Below, one piece after another: positions 21,506 through 34,389 of a stretch of 64,000 nucleotides of DNA. Made by a program: the position numbers and the translations under genes. The notes beneath the pieces were generated by a model, which saw only the letters and a program-made list of their open reading frames with translations, made no database searches and was not told the origin of the DNA. The stretch lies in the NCBI RefSeq assembly GCF_000226115.1, contig NC_016457.1, positions 4,278,001 to 4,342,000 on the forward strand, in the 5' to 3' direction. Origin of the DNA: Thermothielavioides terrestris NRRL 8126 (lineage: Eukaryota; Ascomycota; Sordariomycetes; Sordariales; Chaetomiaceae). How positions within the stretch are numbered: position 1 is the stretch's first letter; every line of letters starts with the position of its first letter.

Positions 21506-23432
21506 TTACCGTTTCCGATCGCTGCCGTAGATATGTTAGCAAAACGAATCCACGCACTCGATGCTGCAATCTCGACGGGGCGACTCACGTGCTCAGCCTC
21601 CTGGAGAGCGTCTGCAACTTCTTATCCTGCTCGGCCTCGCGGGCGGCCCGCTCGAGCGCCTGGGCGCGCTCCTCGTCCTGCTGTTTCTGGACCTCCTCCG
21701 AGGTGGGCGGCAGCCGCTCGTTTTGCAGATCCACCTTGCGCGCGTCCTCGAAGCTGCTGATGGCGTTCTTGATGCCCTCGGCGCCCAGCATGAGCGTGCC
21801 GGCGGGGAGCCGGCCGCCCGACACCGTCTTAAGCTCGGTAACCCGCTCGGACTCCTCGCGCAGGACCTGGAAGACGCGCGACAGGCGGCCGATGGCGAGG
21901 ATCTTGTTCTTGATCGCCCGCCTCTTGAACTCGATGGACTCGGGATCCTGGCCGCTGGCGCTTGCGGCGGAGGGCAGGGACGGGGAGACGGGGCCGGGAG
22001 ACGTGGTCGAGCTGTCCTCTCTAAGCTCCTCTTCCGAGCAGGTGCTGAGAATGGCGATGAGCATGTCGGTGATCTTCTCGCCGACGAAGGGCAGCGACCA
22101 GGTAAACACGTCCATGAAGTTGGGAAGCCAGTACGGATGCGGCGTGCAGTTGAACTGGCGGATGTTCATGACGTTGTTCTCGTACTTGAGCACAGCCGCC
22201 TTGTTGTTGTAAACGTCCAGGTAGTTGGGCGCCGAGAAGATCGTCATGACGCTGGGAAAACCGGTTGTGCGCGTCTTACGGTACATACGGTAACCCGCAT
22301 CTTGCGCTTCGTGGGCCCGGATAATGGACAAGAGGTTGTTCTTCTCGAGGAAGTGGCAGGCGGCCGCGTAAGAAAAGAAGTAGGAACACCCACGCACGTG
22401 GTTGTGCACGAAGAAGTCGGTGGTTTTCTCCTGCCCGAAGTCTTCGAGCGGGTCGGCCCAAAGGATGTCGCACATTAGCCCCTGCGTTGGGGGCTCCCTG
22501 AAGCGGTCAATCTACCCCAAGAGGTTAGCAGGCAGAGGCTGGGCGATTTGGTGCCAACAGAGAGACAAACATTTCTGAGGTCATCCAGAGTGTGAAGCTC
22601 CGGGCTGAGGCCGCCGTGAATGCACAGGAATTGCTTGTTCATGATTGCCGCCAGCGGCAGGCAACAGAAGGACTCCATGCAGGCCTCGTAGACAGCCTCG
22701 GAATACTTGTGCTTGCACTCGAGCTTGAAGGTGAAGTAGTCGGTCAAGTGGCGGCATTCGTGGTTGCCGCGCAGCAGCCAGAGGGTCTTGGGGTAGTGTA
22801 TCTTTAGCGCCCAGAGGTAGAGGACGCACTCGATGCTGAAATAGCCCCGGTCGACGTAATCCCCTAGGAAGAGGTACCTGGTCTCGGCCGGGTCGCCGCC
22901 GACCTCGAACAGCTTCATCAAATCATAGTATTGGCCGTGGACATCGCCGCACACGGTGATTGGGGCGTCCATCTCGAGCAAGTTGGGCTCGGCTCGCAAG
23001 AGCTCGGTGCCCTTCTTGATGATCCATAGCGCTTGCTCCTCTGTGAGGCGCCCTTCGCGGTAAAAGTGTTGCTTGAGAAACTGCACATTGGGCTTTTGGC
23101 GAGTCTCGTCCTCAAAGAACTGCTCGTCGGTCGGCTTGTACATGGCGGGCGCTTGTACATCTACCGACAGGCAACAGCAAGTCAACAATCACATCACGGG
23201 CGTGATAGCATAGCCGAGAAGAGCGGTCTCGTGCTACAGCGAAAGGGGGCGCACCTTTGCAGACTCGCTCCAACGTGCTGACCTGCGTCCCGTCCTCCAT
23301 GGTGTGGATGGTGAAGTCGATCTCGGGGAGCGGCTTCTTGTGCTGGATGGCGCGGATGGCATTGTCGACCTGCAGATCTCTTACTCGGCGTTCCTCTTGA
23401 GCCGCCATCGTGCTGGCGTCCTCGGCGTCCAT
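21506..23432 (-). CDS. cna-1: Calcineurin A, catalytic subunit of protein phosphatase 2B
   Basis: Exons 23432-23255, 23160-22571, 22511-21589 and 21521-21506 give 568 residues. The enzyme is a Ca2+/calmodulin-activated Ser/Thr phosphatase acting with calcineurin B in stress and growth signalling, for example on Crz1. Metal-site motifs are intact: GDVHGQY near residue 126, GDYVDRG near 157, RGNHE near 186. The B-subunit helix is followed by the calmodulin-binding segment ([14 protein letters not shown], near 453) and the autoinhibitory segment ([19 protein letters not shown], near 505). I chose the start at MDAEDAS; an in-frame ATG lies 27 codons upstream. A GTGAGT donor at the apparent stop and a GCTAAC..GGCAG acceptor add a 16-nt last exon, so the protein ends LSTDRKR. 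Confidence 0.93.
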
Positions 23433-24574
23433 GTTGGTCAACCGTGAGGGGTGCGAGCGAGATTGCGGGTGAAAGAGAAATCCTTGAGCAGACGGCGATA
23501 AATCCGTCGGCACGCGGAGGTCTCGGTCGGTTCGGCCGTGAACGAGCGCTTATCTGCTGTGTCCCGCAGCGAGTGAAATCGTTTGGTCGAGGTCAAGTCG
23601 CCAAACGGTTGTTCAGGGTGATCTGTGTACCCAAACCTCCAGAACTCTGCCGAGAGTTTTGACGCCGGCGGAGAATAGTGGAAGAATCAGGGTCACGTAA
23701 GGCTGAGTTGGGCGGCCGGAGGGCGGGAGAGACAACTTTGGGAACTACACTAGGTAGGTGGTGGGCGGGAGCTCCAGATGCTGTGGGGGGAGGGGTATCA
23801 GGACGGAGTACGGAATACTTTGCCGTTTCAGCGGTTCGTAATTTCCTGCATGCAGCTTGTAAAGTACGGGGCACGTGCTGTGGGGGCGGCATCGGACAAT
23901 GGAAACGTAACGTAACGGAGCTTCACAGGAGCGTGGTCAATGGCGTTCTGGCTCACCTGCCCACCCTTGCTCTCTTAGGTGCTCCTATCTTTCTCCTGGA
24001 CGCAATTGGCGCCTGACTGCCAAGATTTAACTGCCGCGACTGAAGCATTTGTTGATCTCAGAAAGATGTTTCGAGTCACGAGTCACGCAGAGACCCTCGG
24101 ATTCTGGAGTGCGTTACCCACCTACCACCGTACATTCCACTTGCTGCGAGGGGCCTGCCATTAGCTCACGTCTCAATTGAGCTTCAAGATGAAAACCAAA
24201 CATGCAGGTTGACTTCAAGCTTCGAGCTGCGAATGGATGATTACTGTGCTTTTCCCTCGTGTTAACCAACTCGTCAAAAAACAACCTTTCCGGGTAGGAA
24301 GTAAGCGTAGGGTTAGGGTCAAGTACGAGGCGAGCAGGTTGCATGGACGTCTCTCGCGGCGATTAACTTGCACGCTATCTCATCCATGACGACCGAATAC
24401 GTAGCAGCAAGGACCTTACCATGCTCCCTCATTTTATGGGTATACTATGGTCTATCTAAGGTCTATATGGCCCCCTCTCTGCCCCAGAACTCCCCAATGG
24501 TGATCTGGTTTTTCTGTCCGTGCCGCGTTCCGCTCCTTGGCGCCGTCGACCACATCGTCTCGCAGGAGAGCGCA
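23433..24574. other. Intergenic, upstream of calcineurin A
   Basis: About 1.1 kb between the calcineurin start and the end of the dehydrogenase gene. It includes an ACTAGGTAGGT motif near 23,748. No gene, RNA or repeat array seen. Confidence 0.45.
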
Positions 24575-25671
<1,097 letters not shown>

Positions 25672-25955
25672 GTTTCAGCTTCGAAGAATAAGGTGTAACG
25701 ATCTTGGACAAACGGTAAATCGGACTGATCTCAGTGTCTTCAACGTCCGCGCTGCAACAGGAAGGGAAGTGTTACAGAGAAGCCGAGATAGTATACTCTA
25801 TCTCACAAGCAGGTAACCGAAGTACGGAAATTCCACCGAGAGAACCCTGAACAGACGAAAGAGAAAGAAGCGAGAAAGATCAGGGTCTAGAGGGGGAGGG
25901 GAGGGGGGGTTTTGAAGCGCCCCGCACTGCGCAACCCGAGCCCCAGAGTAGTTTA

Positions 25956-26090
25956 CCCGAGGGCCAAAGGAAAAGTGGGTATTTTCGTAGCCCTCTCTTC
26001 TTCCAGAAGAGAGGGGCACAAAATTGCCGGACACCCCAAAAAAACCGGACACCTCCCCACCTAATTTTGTATACGAACGCGTCCTAGCAC
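25956..26090 (+). repeat. Left terminal inverted repeat of the pogo-like element
   Basis: 135 bp, inverted copy of 28878-29012. Differences between the two are mostly transitions, with RIP acting more on the right copy. Confidence 0.85.
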
Positions 26091-26179
26091 GGGGGATTAC
26101 AACCGTGTCAACCGCATTAATTTGAAGCTATTGCCGCTAGCCAACTTGCAAGTGGTGATGTTTTTTATGGTGTTTTGAT

Positions 26180-28680
26180 ATGCCTAGATCTTCGAACCTC
26201 CCGCCCAAGCCGCGTAGTGTACGCGCCGCCCGCTGGCTCAACAACGCCTTTGCACGCTACTATACCAACTACCTTCGAGGCAAGGCCAATGGCCGTACGA
26301 TGCCTTCTCTTCGTATTGTAGCCAAGCGGTTCGGCTATAGCAAATCGTAGCTCGCTATATATCTTAAGGCTCTTCGTGATACTAGCTCGCTAGCACTGAA
26401 TACCCGTTGTATCGCTAGGCGACCGTATACGCTTATAAATATAGAAGACAGTACTCTCGATATATATACGGAGTAGCTATCTACTTTAGGATCCTTGTCT
26501 ACGTAGGATCTTATCGAGGGTACTACGAATCGTCTATAGGTACGCTATATTCCTCCTATAGGCCCTATTAGCTACGTCTAGTAGGTACGTTGGTGGTTCG
26601 ATTATCCTATATACTTTACAATAAGTAGGAAGCTAGTGGAGGCTATACAACTATCTGCTTAGTAATAGATCGATAAGCTAAACAAGTTCTTTAACTGCTA
26701 TAAAGATACTATTAAGAGGTTTAAGATTATAGTAGCTAGTTGTTAGAACGTCGACGAGATAGGCTACTACTTAGTAATGTTAAGCAGGAAGTTCTAGATC
26801 CTAGCTATTAAGACGAAGAAAAATAGGAAAGTTAAAGGTTGTTCTTTGATACTAAGGGTCTACTATCTATTTACTATACTATTTTCTTAGCTAGAGCTCC
26901 CTAACTTCTATAATAGGGAGTCGATAACCTTGATTAGTTATACTAATACTGTTGGTAACGCTATACCTATATATAGCATCTTCAAGTAGTAGCTAAACAA
27001 GAACTAGAATGTCGATAGCCTCAATAGCGAGATACAATTCAACGCCTTGGAAATAGCGTTCAATAACTATGACATTATAGCCAACTAGATCTAGCACTTT
27101 AACAAACACTCCTTCTAATACTATCCTATCGTTTAGGTGTACGAGCTTACGTTCAAAGAGTAGTTTAGCTATAGCGTATATAGCTTCTAGAGCCTTGACA
27201 ATATTGTAGAATCTAAGTGGAATAATATACGTCCTAAAGATCGTATCTACTACCTATTGGTAATAGATAGCTTTTTAGAGCACTATACGTTGAATATCTA
27301 CAAATACTGCCTTATATACAACATTATTATCGAGTTCCTACTACTGTATTCATTATATAAGATATAGCCAATAGATATAGGCGTATTCCAATATATCAAG
27401 AAGGTATATCAAATATACCTTCGTTAAGTAGTTCGCTAAAGCGAGCTAACCTTTATATATATATAGTTCGTTGAGAACCTCTAAGTTCATTGCCTTACCT
27501 AGAGCTAAACCTATTACCAGTTCTAATATACAACTAGCAAATTGTTGATAAAGGCTTTACAAAGAATAGGATTATCTTTGGCTTTATAAGGTCAGGGATA
27601 TAGCTATCGAACTATACTATCTATATCGCTAAGCTCGAAGATGCCGACCTCTAAGCTAATAACGTAGTATATCCTTCGTTATTTCCAAAGTAGGATCGCT
27701 AAGAGTCGGCTACCAAAGGCGTTGAACACCTTTAAACTAAGTACAACAATATATTCAGCTCCCTAACACGCCATTATATTATAGATATCGCTACTATAAT
27801 ATAAGAAGGTTAGCTTATATAGGAGTACCTTACTATATTTATAGTCGACAATAAACAATAGCTAGCATTGTACATCGTAAAGCGAGCTAAAGGGCGTTTA
27901 GTCTAGCTATCTAGCGCTATTATTACTAGTATATTCGTTGAAGATATCTACTATATATAGGCTACTTACGATCGGAGGTATATAGAGGCTGTTACTAAGG
28001 AATCTTGTAAAGCAGTGAAGAACATTGTATATACTAGGGAAAAGGAGCTTAAAAAGGAATAGATAGAGTGGAAAAGGATACTAAGCAACAAGGTTATAGG
28101 CAATAACCGCCTATAGATAGCAACCTTCGAAGAATTCCTCGAAAAGATTAGCTAGACCAACGATATTATACCTTTTAATCCCAACGACCGTTCAATCTTC
28201 AATATATAGTATAGCGAGGATCCTCTATCTAAGCCCTTCTTCTTTATCGATATAATAGGCGAAGAACCAGATACCTATAGGCTAGAGCGACCGCTATATA
28301 ATTTCCCAATGCTAGAGCTAGAGCTAACGTAATGTAGTATCTAAGTAGGCGATAAATAGGAGCTACTTACCGACGAAGATAATAGCCTCTCCTAGATACA
28401 ATTTAACGACGATAATACTAACGATAATGCCGACGATGATACTAATTCGCCTCTACTATATAGAAGTACTTATAATAGTAAAGGCGCTCGTTAACCGGTC
28501 TACAATAGGATCAATAGGCTTATTGCGAAGTGGCGGGTATACAAAGCGAGGAGGTATATAGCGTAGGAAGCTCAATACTAAGAATCTGTAGCTAGGGAGG
28601 ATCGTAATAGTTCGCTATATATATAGATATACCTAGATGGCAATAGCGAGCTAGTATCTATAGGTTTAGCCGCCTTGTAG
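26180..28680 (+). pseudogene. RIP-mutated DDE transposase (pogo/Fot1 group)
   Basis: From ATG 26180 the frame runs without indels to at least 27,660, interrupted only by TAG/TAA. The N-terminal part (to 26,347) is basic and helix-turn-helix-like and still has no stop. NVDEIGY at 26,747 corresponds to the first catalytic Asp block (N-x-DE-x-G) of pogo transposases. GNAIPIY follows, LLVIDSFLEH near 27,257 stands where LLDGHxSH lies, and QPIDIGVFQ near 27,365 matches QPLDVGVFG. A change of frame lies between 27,660 and 28,120, an indel or lost intron. The C-terminal tail is acidic then basic. No active protein is possible. Confidence 0.7.
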
Positions 28681-28877
28681 TAAGTAGGTAGTAGTTAGAG
28701 GCGTGTAGTTAGGGGAGTAGTCGGGGCGCGTAGTCAAGGTACGTAAGCCGGCTATGTATTATATAAGTATATTTCAATTTGATCTAGATCGAATTTTATT
28801 GCGTTTTTAAGCTTTTTAAGCTATCCTACGTATTTGTAGGGTGGTCGAATTGATGTGGTTACAAATTGCGATACTTT

Positions 28878-29012
28878 GTGCTAGGACGCGATTATATATA
28901 AAAATAGGTGCGGAGGTGTCCGGTTTTTTTGGGGTGTCTAGCAATTTTGTGCCCCTCTCTTCTAGAAGAAGAGAGGGCTGTGAAAATACCTACTTTTCCT
29001 TTAGCCCTCGGG
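28878..29012 (-). repeat. Right terminal inverted repeat of the pogo-like element
   Basis: 135 bp inverted partner of 25956-26090, followed by TA and a 64 bp spacer before the next element. Confidence 0.85.
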
Positions 29013-29078
29013 TACACAGAGCGGGCCTAATCGCCCTATTTTCATCTTATGTGCTAGGTTCGTTAGCGCAAAGATCCC

Positions 29079-29295
29079 ATTGTCGTTTGTAAGCACTAGG
29101 TTAAAGTGGGTCCAGATGCCTACAATACACCCCCAATTTGAACAACAGTAGCCAACAGTAGCCAACAGTGGGCAACTATCGCCATCGAATTTGAAGCTGT
29201 AGATACTGCAAAAAAAGGCCTAAATAGCTATTTTCTAGTGTTTTCGAGTGCTTGTTGATGTTTTGATACTTCCTTTTTAGGCATCTCCTCTGTTG
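29079..29295 (+). repeat. Left inverted repeat arm (217 bp)
   Basis: Runs from ATTGTCGTTTG to TCCTCTGTTG. Its reverse complement is found at 31994-32203. Confidence 0.8.
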
Positions 29296-29419
29296 CGTAT
29301 ATCGGGCCCGTTAAAACACTTTACGTAGGCGACCAACGCCTATATACTATATGCCTACGATATCTACGATGTGCTTACGATAGCTAGGATAACTACGATA
29401 TCTGTAACCGCTGTTGAGT

Positions 29420-30200
29420 ATCCTGGGCGCCGACCGCTATGCCGACCGCTATGCTGACCGCTGTGCCGACCACCGTTCGATATTCTGGGTGCCGACCGTG
29501 GTGTCGACCGCTATTCAATATCTAGGGCAACGACCGCTGTGCTGACCGCTATGCCGACCACCGTTCGATATCCTAGGTGCCGACCGCCGTACTAACCGCT
29601 GTTCGATAACTAGGGCGTAGACCGTTGTACCGAACCGCTGTTCAATATCCTAGGTGCCAACTGCTGTACCGACCGCTATACCGACCGCTGTTCGATAACT
29701 AGGGCGTAGACCGCTATACTGACCGCCGTACCGACCGCCGTTCGATATCTAGGGCGTAGACCGCGGTGTCAACCGTTGTTCAATATCTAGGGCAACGACC
29801 GCTATGCTAACCGCCATGCCAACCGCTATGCCGACTGCTGTTCGATAACTAGGGCGTAGACCACTAAACCGATCGCCGTTCAATATTCTAGGTGCCGACC
29901 GCTGTGCCGACCGTTGTATTGACCGCTGTACCGACCGCCGTTCAATATCTAGGGCGTAGACCACGGTGCTGACCGCTGTTCAATATCTAAGGCAACGACC
30001 GCTGTACCGACCGCCGTACTAACCGCTATACCGACCGCCGTTCGATATCCAGGGCGTAGACTATGGTGCCGACCGCTATTCAATATCCTGGGTGCCAACC
30101 GCTATGCCGACTACTGTGCTAACCGCTATACCGAACTATTGTTTAATATCCTAGGTGCCAACCGCCGAACTGACCGCTATACCGAACGCCGTCTCGACCG
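29420..30200 (+). repeat. Tandem repeat array A (ACCGCTGT/GCCG units)
   Basis: Repeats of 12 bp units like GCCGACCGCTAT, regularly punctuated by TTCGATATCTAGGGCGTAGACC or TTCAATATCCTAGGTGCCGACC, giving a higher-order period. Copies differ mainly by transitions. Confidence 0.85.
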
Positions 30201-31805
30201 CTACTGCAGTGACTACGATACCTACGATGCTCGCGATGCCTACGATGCTAGCGATATAGCTATAATGCCGCGGTGCTAGCGATATAGCTACAATGCCGTG
30301 GTGCTAGCGATACCTACGATGCTAGTGATATAGCTACAATGCTACGGTACTAGCAATACCTACGGTGCTAGCGATATAGCTATAATGTCGTAGTGCTAGC
30401 GATGCCTACGATACTAGCGATATAGCTACAATGCCGTAGTGCTAGCGATATAGCTACAATGCCGTAGTGCTAGCGATACCCGCGATGCTAGCGATATAGC
30501 TATAATACCGTGGTGCTAGCGATATAGCTATAATACCACAGTGCTAGCGATATAGCTATAATGCCGTGGTACTAGCGATACCTGCGATGCTAGCGATATA
30601 GCTATAATGCTACGGTGCTAGCGATATCTACGATGCTAGCGATATAGCTACAATGCCGTAGTGCTAGCGATATAGCTACAATGCTATAGTGCTAGCGATA
30701 CCTGCGATGCTAGCGATATAGCTATAATACTACGGTGCTAGCGATATAGCTACAATGCTACGGTGCTAGCGATACCCATGATGCCAACGATATAGCTACA
30801 ATGCTATAGTGCTAGCGATACCTGCGATGCTAGCGATATAGCTATAATACTACGGTGCTAGCGATATAGCTACAATGCTACGGTGCTAGCGATGCCTACG
30901 ATACTAGCGATATAGCTATAATGCTATAGTGCTAGCGATATAGCTACAATGCTACAGTGCTAGCGATACCTACGATGCTAGCGATATAGCTATAATGCCA
31001 CAGTGCTAGTGATACCTACGATGCTAGCGATACCTATGGTACTAGCGATATAGCTATAATGCCACAGTACTAGCGATGCTCGCGATGCTAGCGATATAGC
31101 TACAATGCTGTAGTGCTAGCGATATAGCTACAATACTACGGTGCTAGCGATACCCGCAATGCTAGCGATATAGCTATAATGCTACAGTGTTAGCGATATA
31201 GCTATGATGCTACGGTGCTAGCAATACCCGCGATACCAACGATATAGCTATAATACCACGGTGCTAGCGATACCTACAATGCTAGCGATATAGCCACAAT
31301 GCCGTAGTACTAGCGATATAGCTACAATGCCACAGTACCAGCGATATCCGTAATACTAGCGATATAGCTATGATACCGCGGTGCTAGCGATATAGCTACA
31401 ATGCCACGGTGCTAGCGATACCTACGATGCTAGCGATATAGCCATAATACTACGGTGCTAGCGATACCCGCGATGCTAGCGATACCTATAGTGCTAGCGA
31501 TATAGCTATAATGCTACAGTGCTAGCGATGCCTACGATGCTAGCGATATAGCTATAATGCTATAGTGCTAGCGATATAGCTATAATACTACGGTGCTAGC
31601 GATACCCACGATGCTAGCGATACAGCTATAATGCCGCAATACTAGCGATACCTACGATGCTAGCGATATAGCTACAATGCTATAGTGCTAGCGATACCTA
31701 CGGTACTAGCGATATAGCTACAATACCATGGTGCCAGCGATATAGCTATGATGCCACGGTGCTAGCGATATAGCCACAATGCTACGGTGCTAGCGATACC
31801 CGCGA
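30200..31805 (+). repeat. Tandem repeat array B (TGCTAGCGATA units of 18 and 28 bp)
   Basis: About 1.6 kb of two interleaved units sharing TGCTAGCGATA: a 28 bp unit (ending TAGCTACAATGCCGTAG) and an 18 bp unit (ending CCTACGA). GCTAGC is a palindrome in nearly every copy. Variation between copies is mostly C/T and G/A. Confidence 0.9.
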
Positions 31806-31993
31806 TATAGGAAGGAAACGCTAAAAAAGGAAGTATCTAAACAATACGCTATCATCAAGATATTGCCAAATGCATTAAGAGCTTCGAATTTGTGCCCAAT
31901 ACAGTGATTCAAGTGGTTCTATGCCTATGTTGTTGTAGGCGTTGTTGTAGGCATTGCTCGCCTACGCAGTACGTGTAGCGCCTCCGACGTATA

Positions 31994-32203
31994 CAACAGA
32001 GGAGATGCCTAAAAAGGAAGTATCAAAACATCAATAGGCACTCGAAAACACTAGAAAATGGCTATCTGGGCCGTTTTTTGCAGTATCTATAGCTTCAAGA
32101 TCGATGGCGATGGTTGCCCACTGTTGGCTCCTGTTGTTGTTCAAATTGGGGGTGTGTTGCAGGCATCTGGACCCACTTTAACCTGGTGCTTGCAAACGAC
32201 AAT
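31994..32203 (-). repeat. Right inverted repeat arm (210 bp)
   Basis: Inverted partner of 29079-29295. It is less mutated than the left arm (more CpA kept) and abuts normal, unmutated DNA. Confidence 0.8.
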
Positions 32204-32709
32204 AGCACAGGTCAGGTACCGTGTTGACCCTTTCTCCACGTAGTTGTGTAAGAGGGAGGGGCAACTGGTGTGGTGCGCTCGGTGCCCAACAAAGAGAGTA
32301 CGGGATGAAGGGGAAGTGGAGTGCAGACTTCATGCGGGATGATGGCATTGGTGGAGACGGAACGGGGATCCCGGAACCGGAGCGGTGGCATGTTGGCCGG
32401 AGAGCCGAGGAGACGGTGAAGTGTCCGGGATGACGGTTCTTGTTCGACGCTCGGTCGCATAATCCTGCATAGAGCACGGCGGGCTAGCGGGTTAGTATTC
32501 ACACCGGAACTTGTCTGGAGGAACCGAGCGGAAGAGGCTGCAATACTGTGTATCTACATGGCTGCTACTTTGCCGAGGGACTTCCCAACAACGGGCACCA
32601 GCGGAAGACCCGCAGCTCTGTTGCTCTACTATTGATGCACAGAGGTATGTACACACACAGAGAGAGAGAGAGAGCCAGCTTCGTATCAAAGCCTCGACCG
32701 GAATGGCCT
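32204..32709. other. Intergenic, transposon edge to TMLH end
   Basis: Normal-composition DNA. It contains a short (GA)n run at about 32,660-32,674. No gene seen; it includes the 3' flank of the next gene. Confidence 0.5.
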
Positions 32710-34389
32710 CTACCCCAAAACTCTGTCAATGACTTCTTCCCGCTTGTAGTTCGTATTTCTCCAGCGGGAGATGAAGTCGTCTCTGTTGACTGGCTCGGTT
32801 GTCAGCTGGTGGCTCGCAAGGATAACGGAATCTCTCATGCTCAGGTAACTCACTGTATCCTCCGCAGATCCTCCTGATACCCGTGAAAGCGCTGCGGCCG
32901 TGGAGCACGCGCCAGTTGTCGAAAACTTAACATGGCCAGTCAGCCCATCGCGATCCTACACTAAACTGACCAGCGCTGGGCGATGAGAGCTTACTGAGCA
33001 CCTTGCCAGGTTCCAGTTGGAGCCAGCACTGAAAGTCCTCCCTCGACAGAAGCTCGTTCCATTTCCGCGCGGCTTTGTACCACATTTGAGGGGTTTCCGT
33101 CCAGTTAAATGGAACCACACCCCTGTCCGCATTGTTCCACCGTATCCTATGCACGCCATTGGGACCTAGCTGTCCTCTGAGCTCTAGCACTGGGTACAGC
33201 TTGTCGGGAGCGATGGTTATCCCCGCATTCCCGCTGGCGTGCCAGGGGACTGCGACCTTCGTCAGAGTAGTCCAGGCCGGCTTGTCAATTTGCTGTAGGA
33301 ACCGCGCTGCCTGAAACCCGTCCACGAGCACCGTCTTGCCGCCGGAGACCGCGGCCTCGTCAGCACTGGCGCCGGGCGCCGGCTGGTGAGAAAGCAGGTG
33401 GAAAGCCTGCAAGCCGGCAGGTTCGGTGAAGTAGGTGGTGTCGGTGTGGGGTGGCAGGGCCTCGTTGGTGTAAGCCGTGTCGGCCATGGCAAGGTTCGGG
33501 GTAAAGTCGTAGAAGCCGCCGTAGTGCGTGACCCTGATAGGTCCAATGCGCTCTAGGAGCTCCTTCGTCCTGTTAGGGTCGTCGAACGGGGTGTTCTCAA
33601 CGATGACGAAGCCGATTCGTTTCTGTTCTCCCATCAGACTCTGGCACCGACCAATAGATCCAAGGCAAGAGTAAAACTGACGATAGTATCCGTCAACTTA
33701 GCAACTCCCTCTTCCGTGTTCATGACTGCTTCATAGTCGACGGTTGGAAGCGACTTCGCAATCTTAGAGTCCCACATCTGGATGCTGCATTTGTCGATGG
33801 TATCAGTATGAAGCCGCCTTGGTGTTCATGCACAACATGCTTACACATTCTCTCGGGGAAGGTGGGTGATCTTGCCCGAATTCTCGATGAACCCCCAGGG
33901 GAAGACACTCTCGTGGCCATCAGACCCTGCAGGCCGTCAGCGGAGCGCGCCCTAGAAACGTCTGCATGGAACGCGGCAACCCACATTTCAAAGTGACGGT
34001 AGACTTGTTCGCGGTGAACTTAGTAGGGCGAAGATCTCGGGGGATCTGACGCCGCGTGAGCGTAAAGCAAGGCAGAGCGGCGCCGTCCCCGTACATACAT
34101 CAAAGGTGTTCAGGCTCCGCTGCATAGTGGCCTGGTTGACGCATTCGGCGCACCGGCAGTTGTCCCTGGCTCGTTCGCCACCGTTCAGAACCAGACGCTG
34201 CCGCCCCGGCGAGCTGAACCGGACTTACCGAAGCCAGATGAACGGACTTTCACGACCAGGAGACCGGTCGGCCAATTCAGTCAGCCGGGTAGTTTCCTCA
34301 AAAAGCCAGCTGGCCAAGCTGCCAAGCACGCGGGCAGCAAACTTCACGCCGAATGTTCCTACAAAATCAAGGGAACGCAGCGGCCTCAT
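32710..34389 (-). CDS. Trimethyllysine dioxygenase (carnitine biosynthesis)
   Basis: Eight exons: 34389-34229, 34165-34099, 34045-33985, 33926-33845, 33784-33682, 33622-32995, 32925-32854, 32789-32710; 417 residues. The enzyme is an Fe(II)/2-oxoglutarate oxygenase that hydroxylates trimethyllysine, the first step to carnitine. The N-terminal block reads FIWLRDNCRCAECVN, then FDIPRDL and KWSDGHES..PWGFIENSG. The oxygenase domain keeps the iron ligands in PPHTDTTYF (near 213) and the second His in FDNWRVLHGRSAF (near 374), then RRICGGYINRDDFISRW at the end. All splice phases agree. The intron before FDNW ends in AAG. The start is the first ATG in frame before FIWLR; upstream coding cannot be excluded. 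Confidence 0.88.

Larger units (their letters stand above)
25956..29012 (+). mobile_element. pogo/Fot1-like DNA transposon, RIP-inactivated
   Basis: 3057 bp bounded by TA dinucleotides (25954-25955, 29013-29014) and by inverted repeats of 135 bp each (25956-26090 and 28878-29012), beginning CCCGAGGG. The repeats contain a hairpin-like CCTCTCTTCT..AGAAGAGAGG and the GGACACC..GGTGTCC motifs. TA duplication plus the transposase motifs fits the Tc1/mariner-pogo group. The internal gene is full of TAG/TAA at former Trp/Gln codons. At roughly 3 kb it is longer than the 1.9 kb typical of Fot1, and its inverted repeats are longer too. Confidence 0.85.
29079..32203. mobile_element. Terminal-inverted-repeat element filled with tandem repeats, no coding capacity
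   Basis: About 3.1 kb bounded by inverted repeats of 217 bp (29079-29295) and 210 bp (31994-32203), both starting ATTGTCGTTTG inward. The arms agree closely; one indel lies in a CAACAGTAGC-repeat part. The interior has no open frame of note and consists of two satellite-like arrays. A partial copy of the arm sequence (AAAAAGGAAGTATC) also lies at 31,833. I see no clear target duplication. It is probably a non-autonomous element mobilised by a transposase encoded elsewhere, but its superfamily cannot be told from this sequence. Confidence 0.7.

Noticed and set aside
30200..31805. Regular repeats resembling a CRISPR array
   Set aside because: The whole unit repeats with no unique spacers, the host is eukaryotic, and no cas-like genes are present; it is a satellite.
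32710..32789. Suspected frameshift at the end of TMLH
   Set aside because: It came from misreading a CC as CCC; with the correct bases the last exon reads through RDDFISRW to a normal family-like end.
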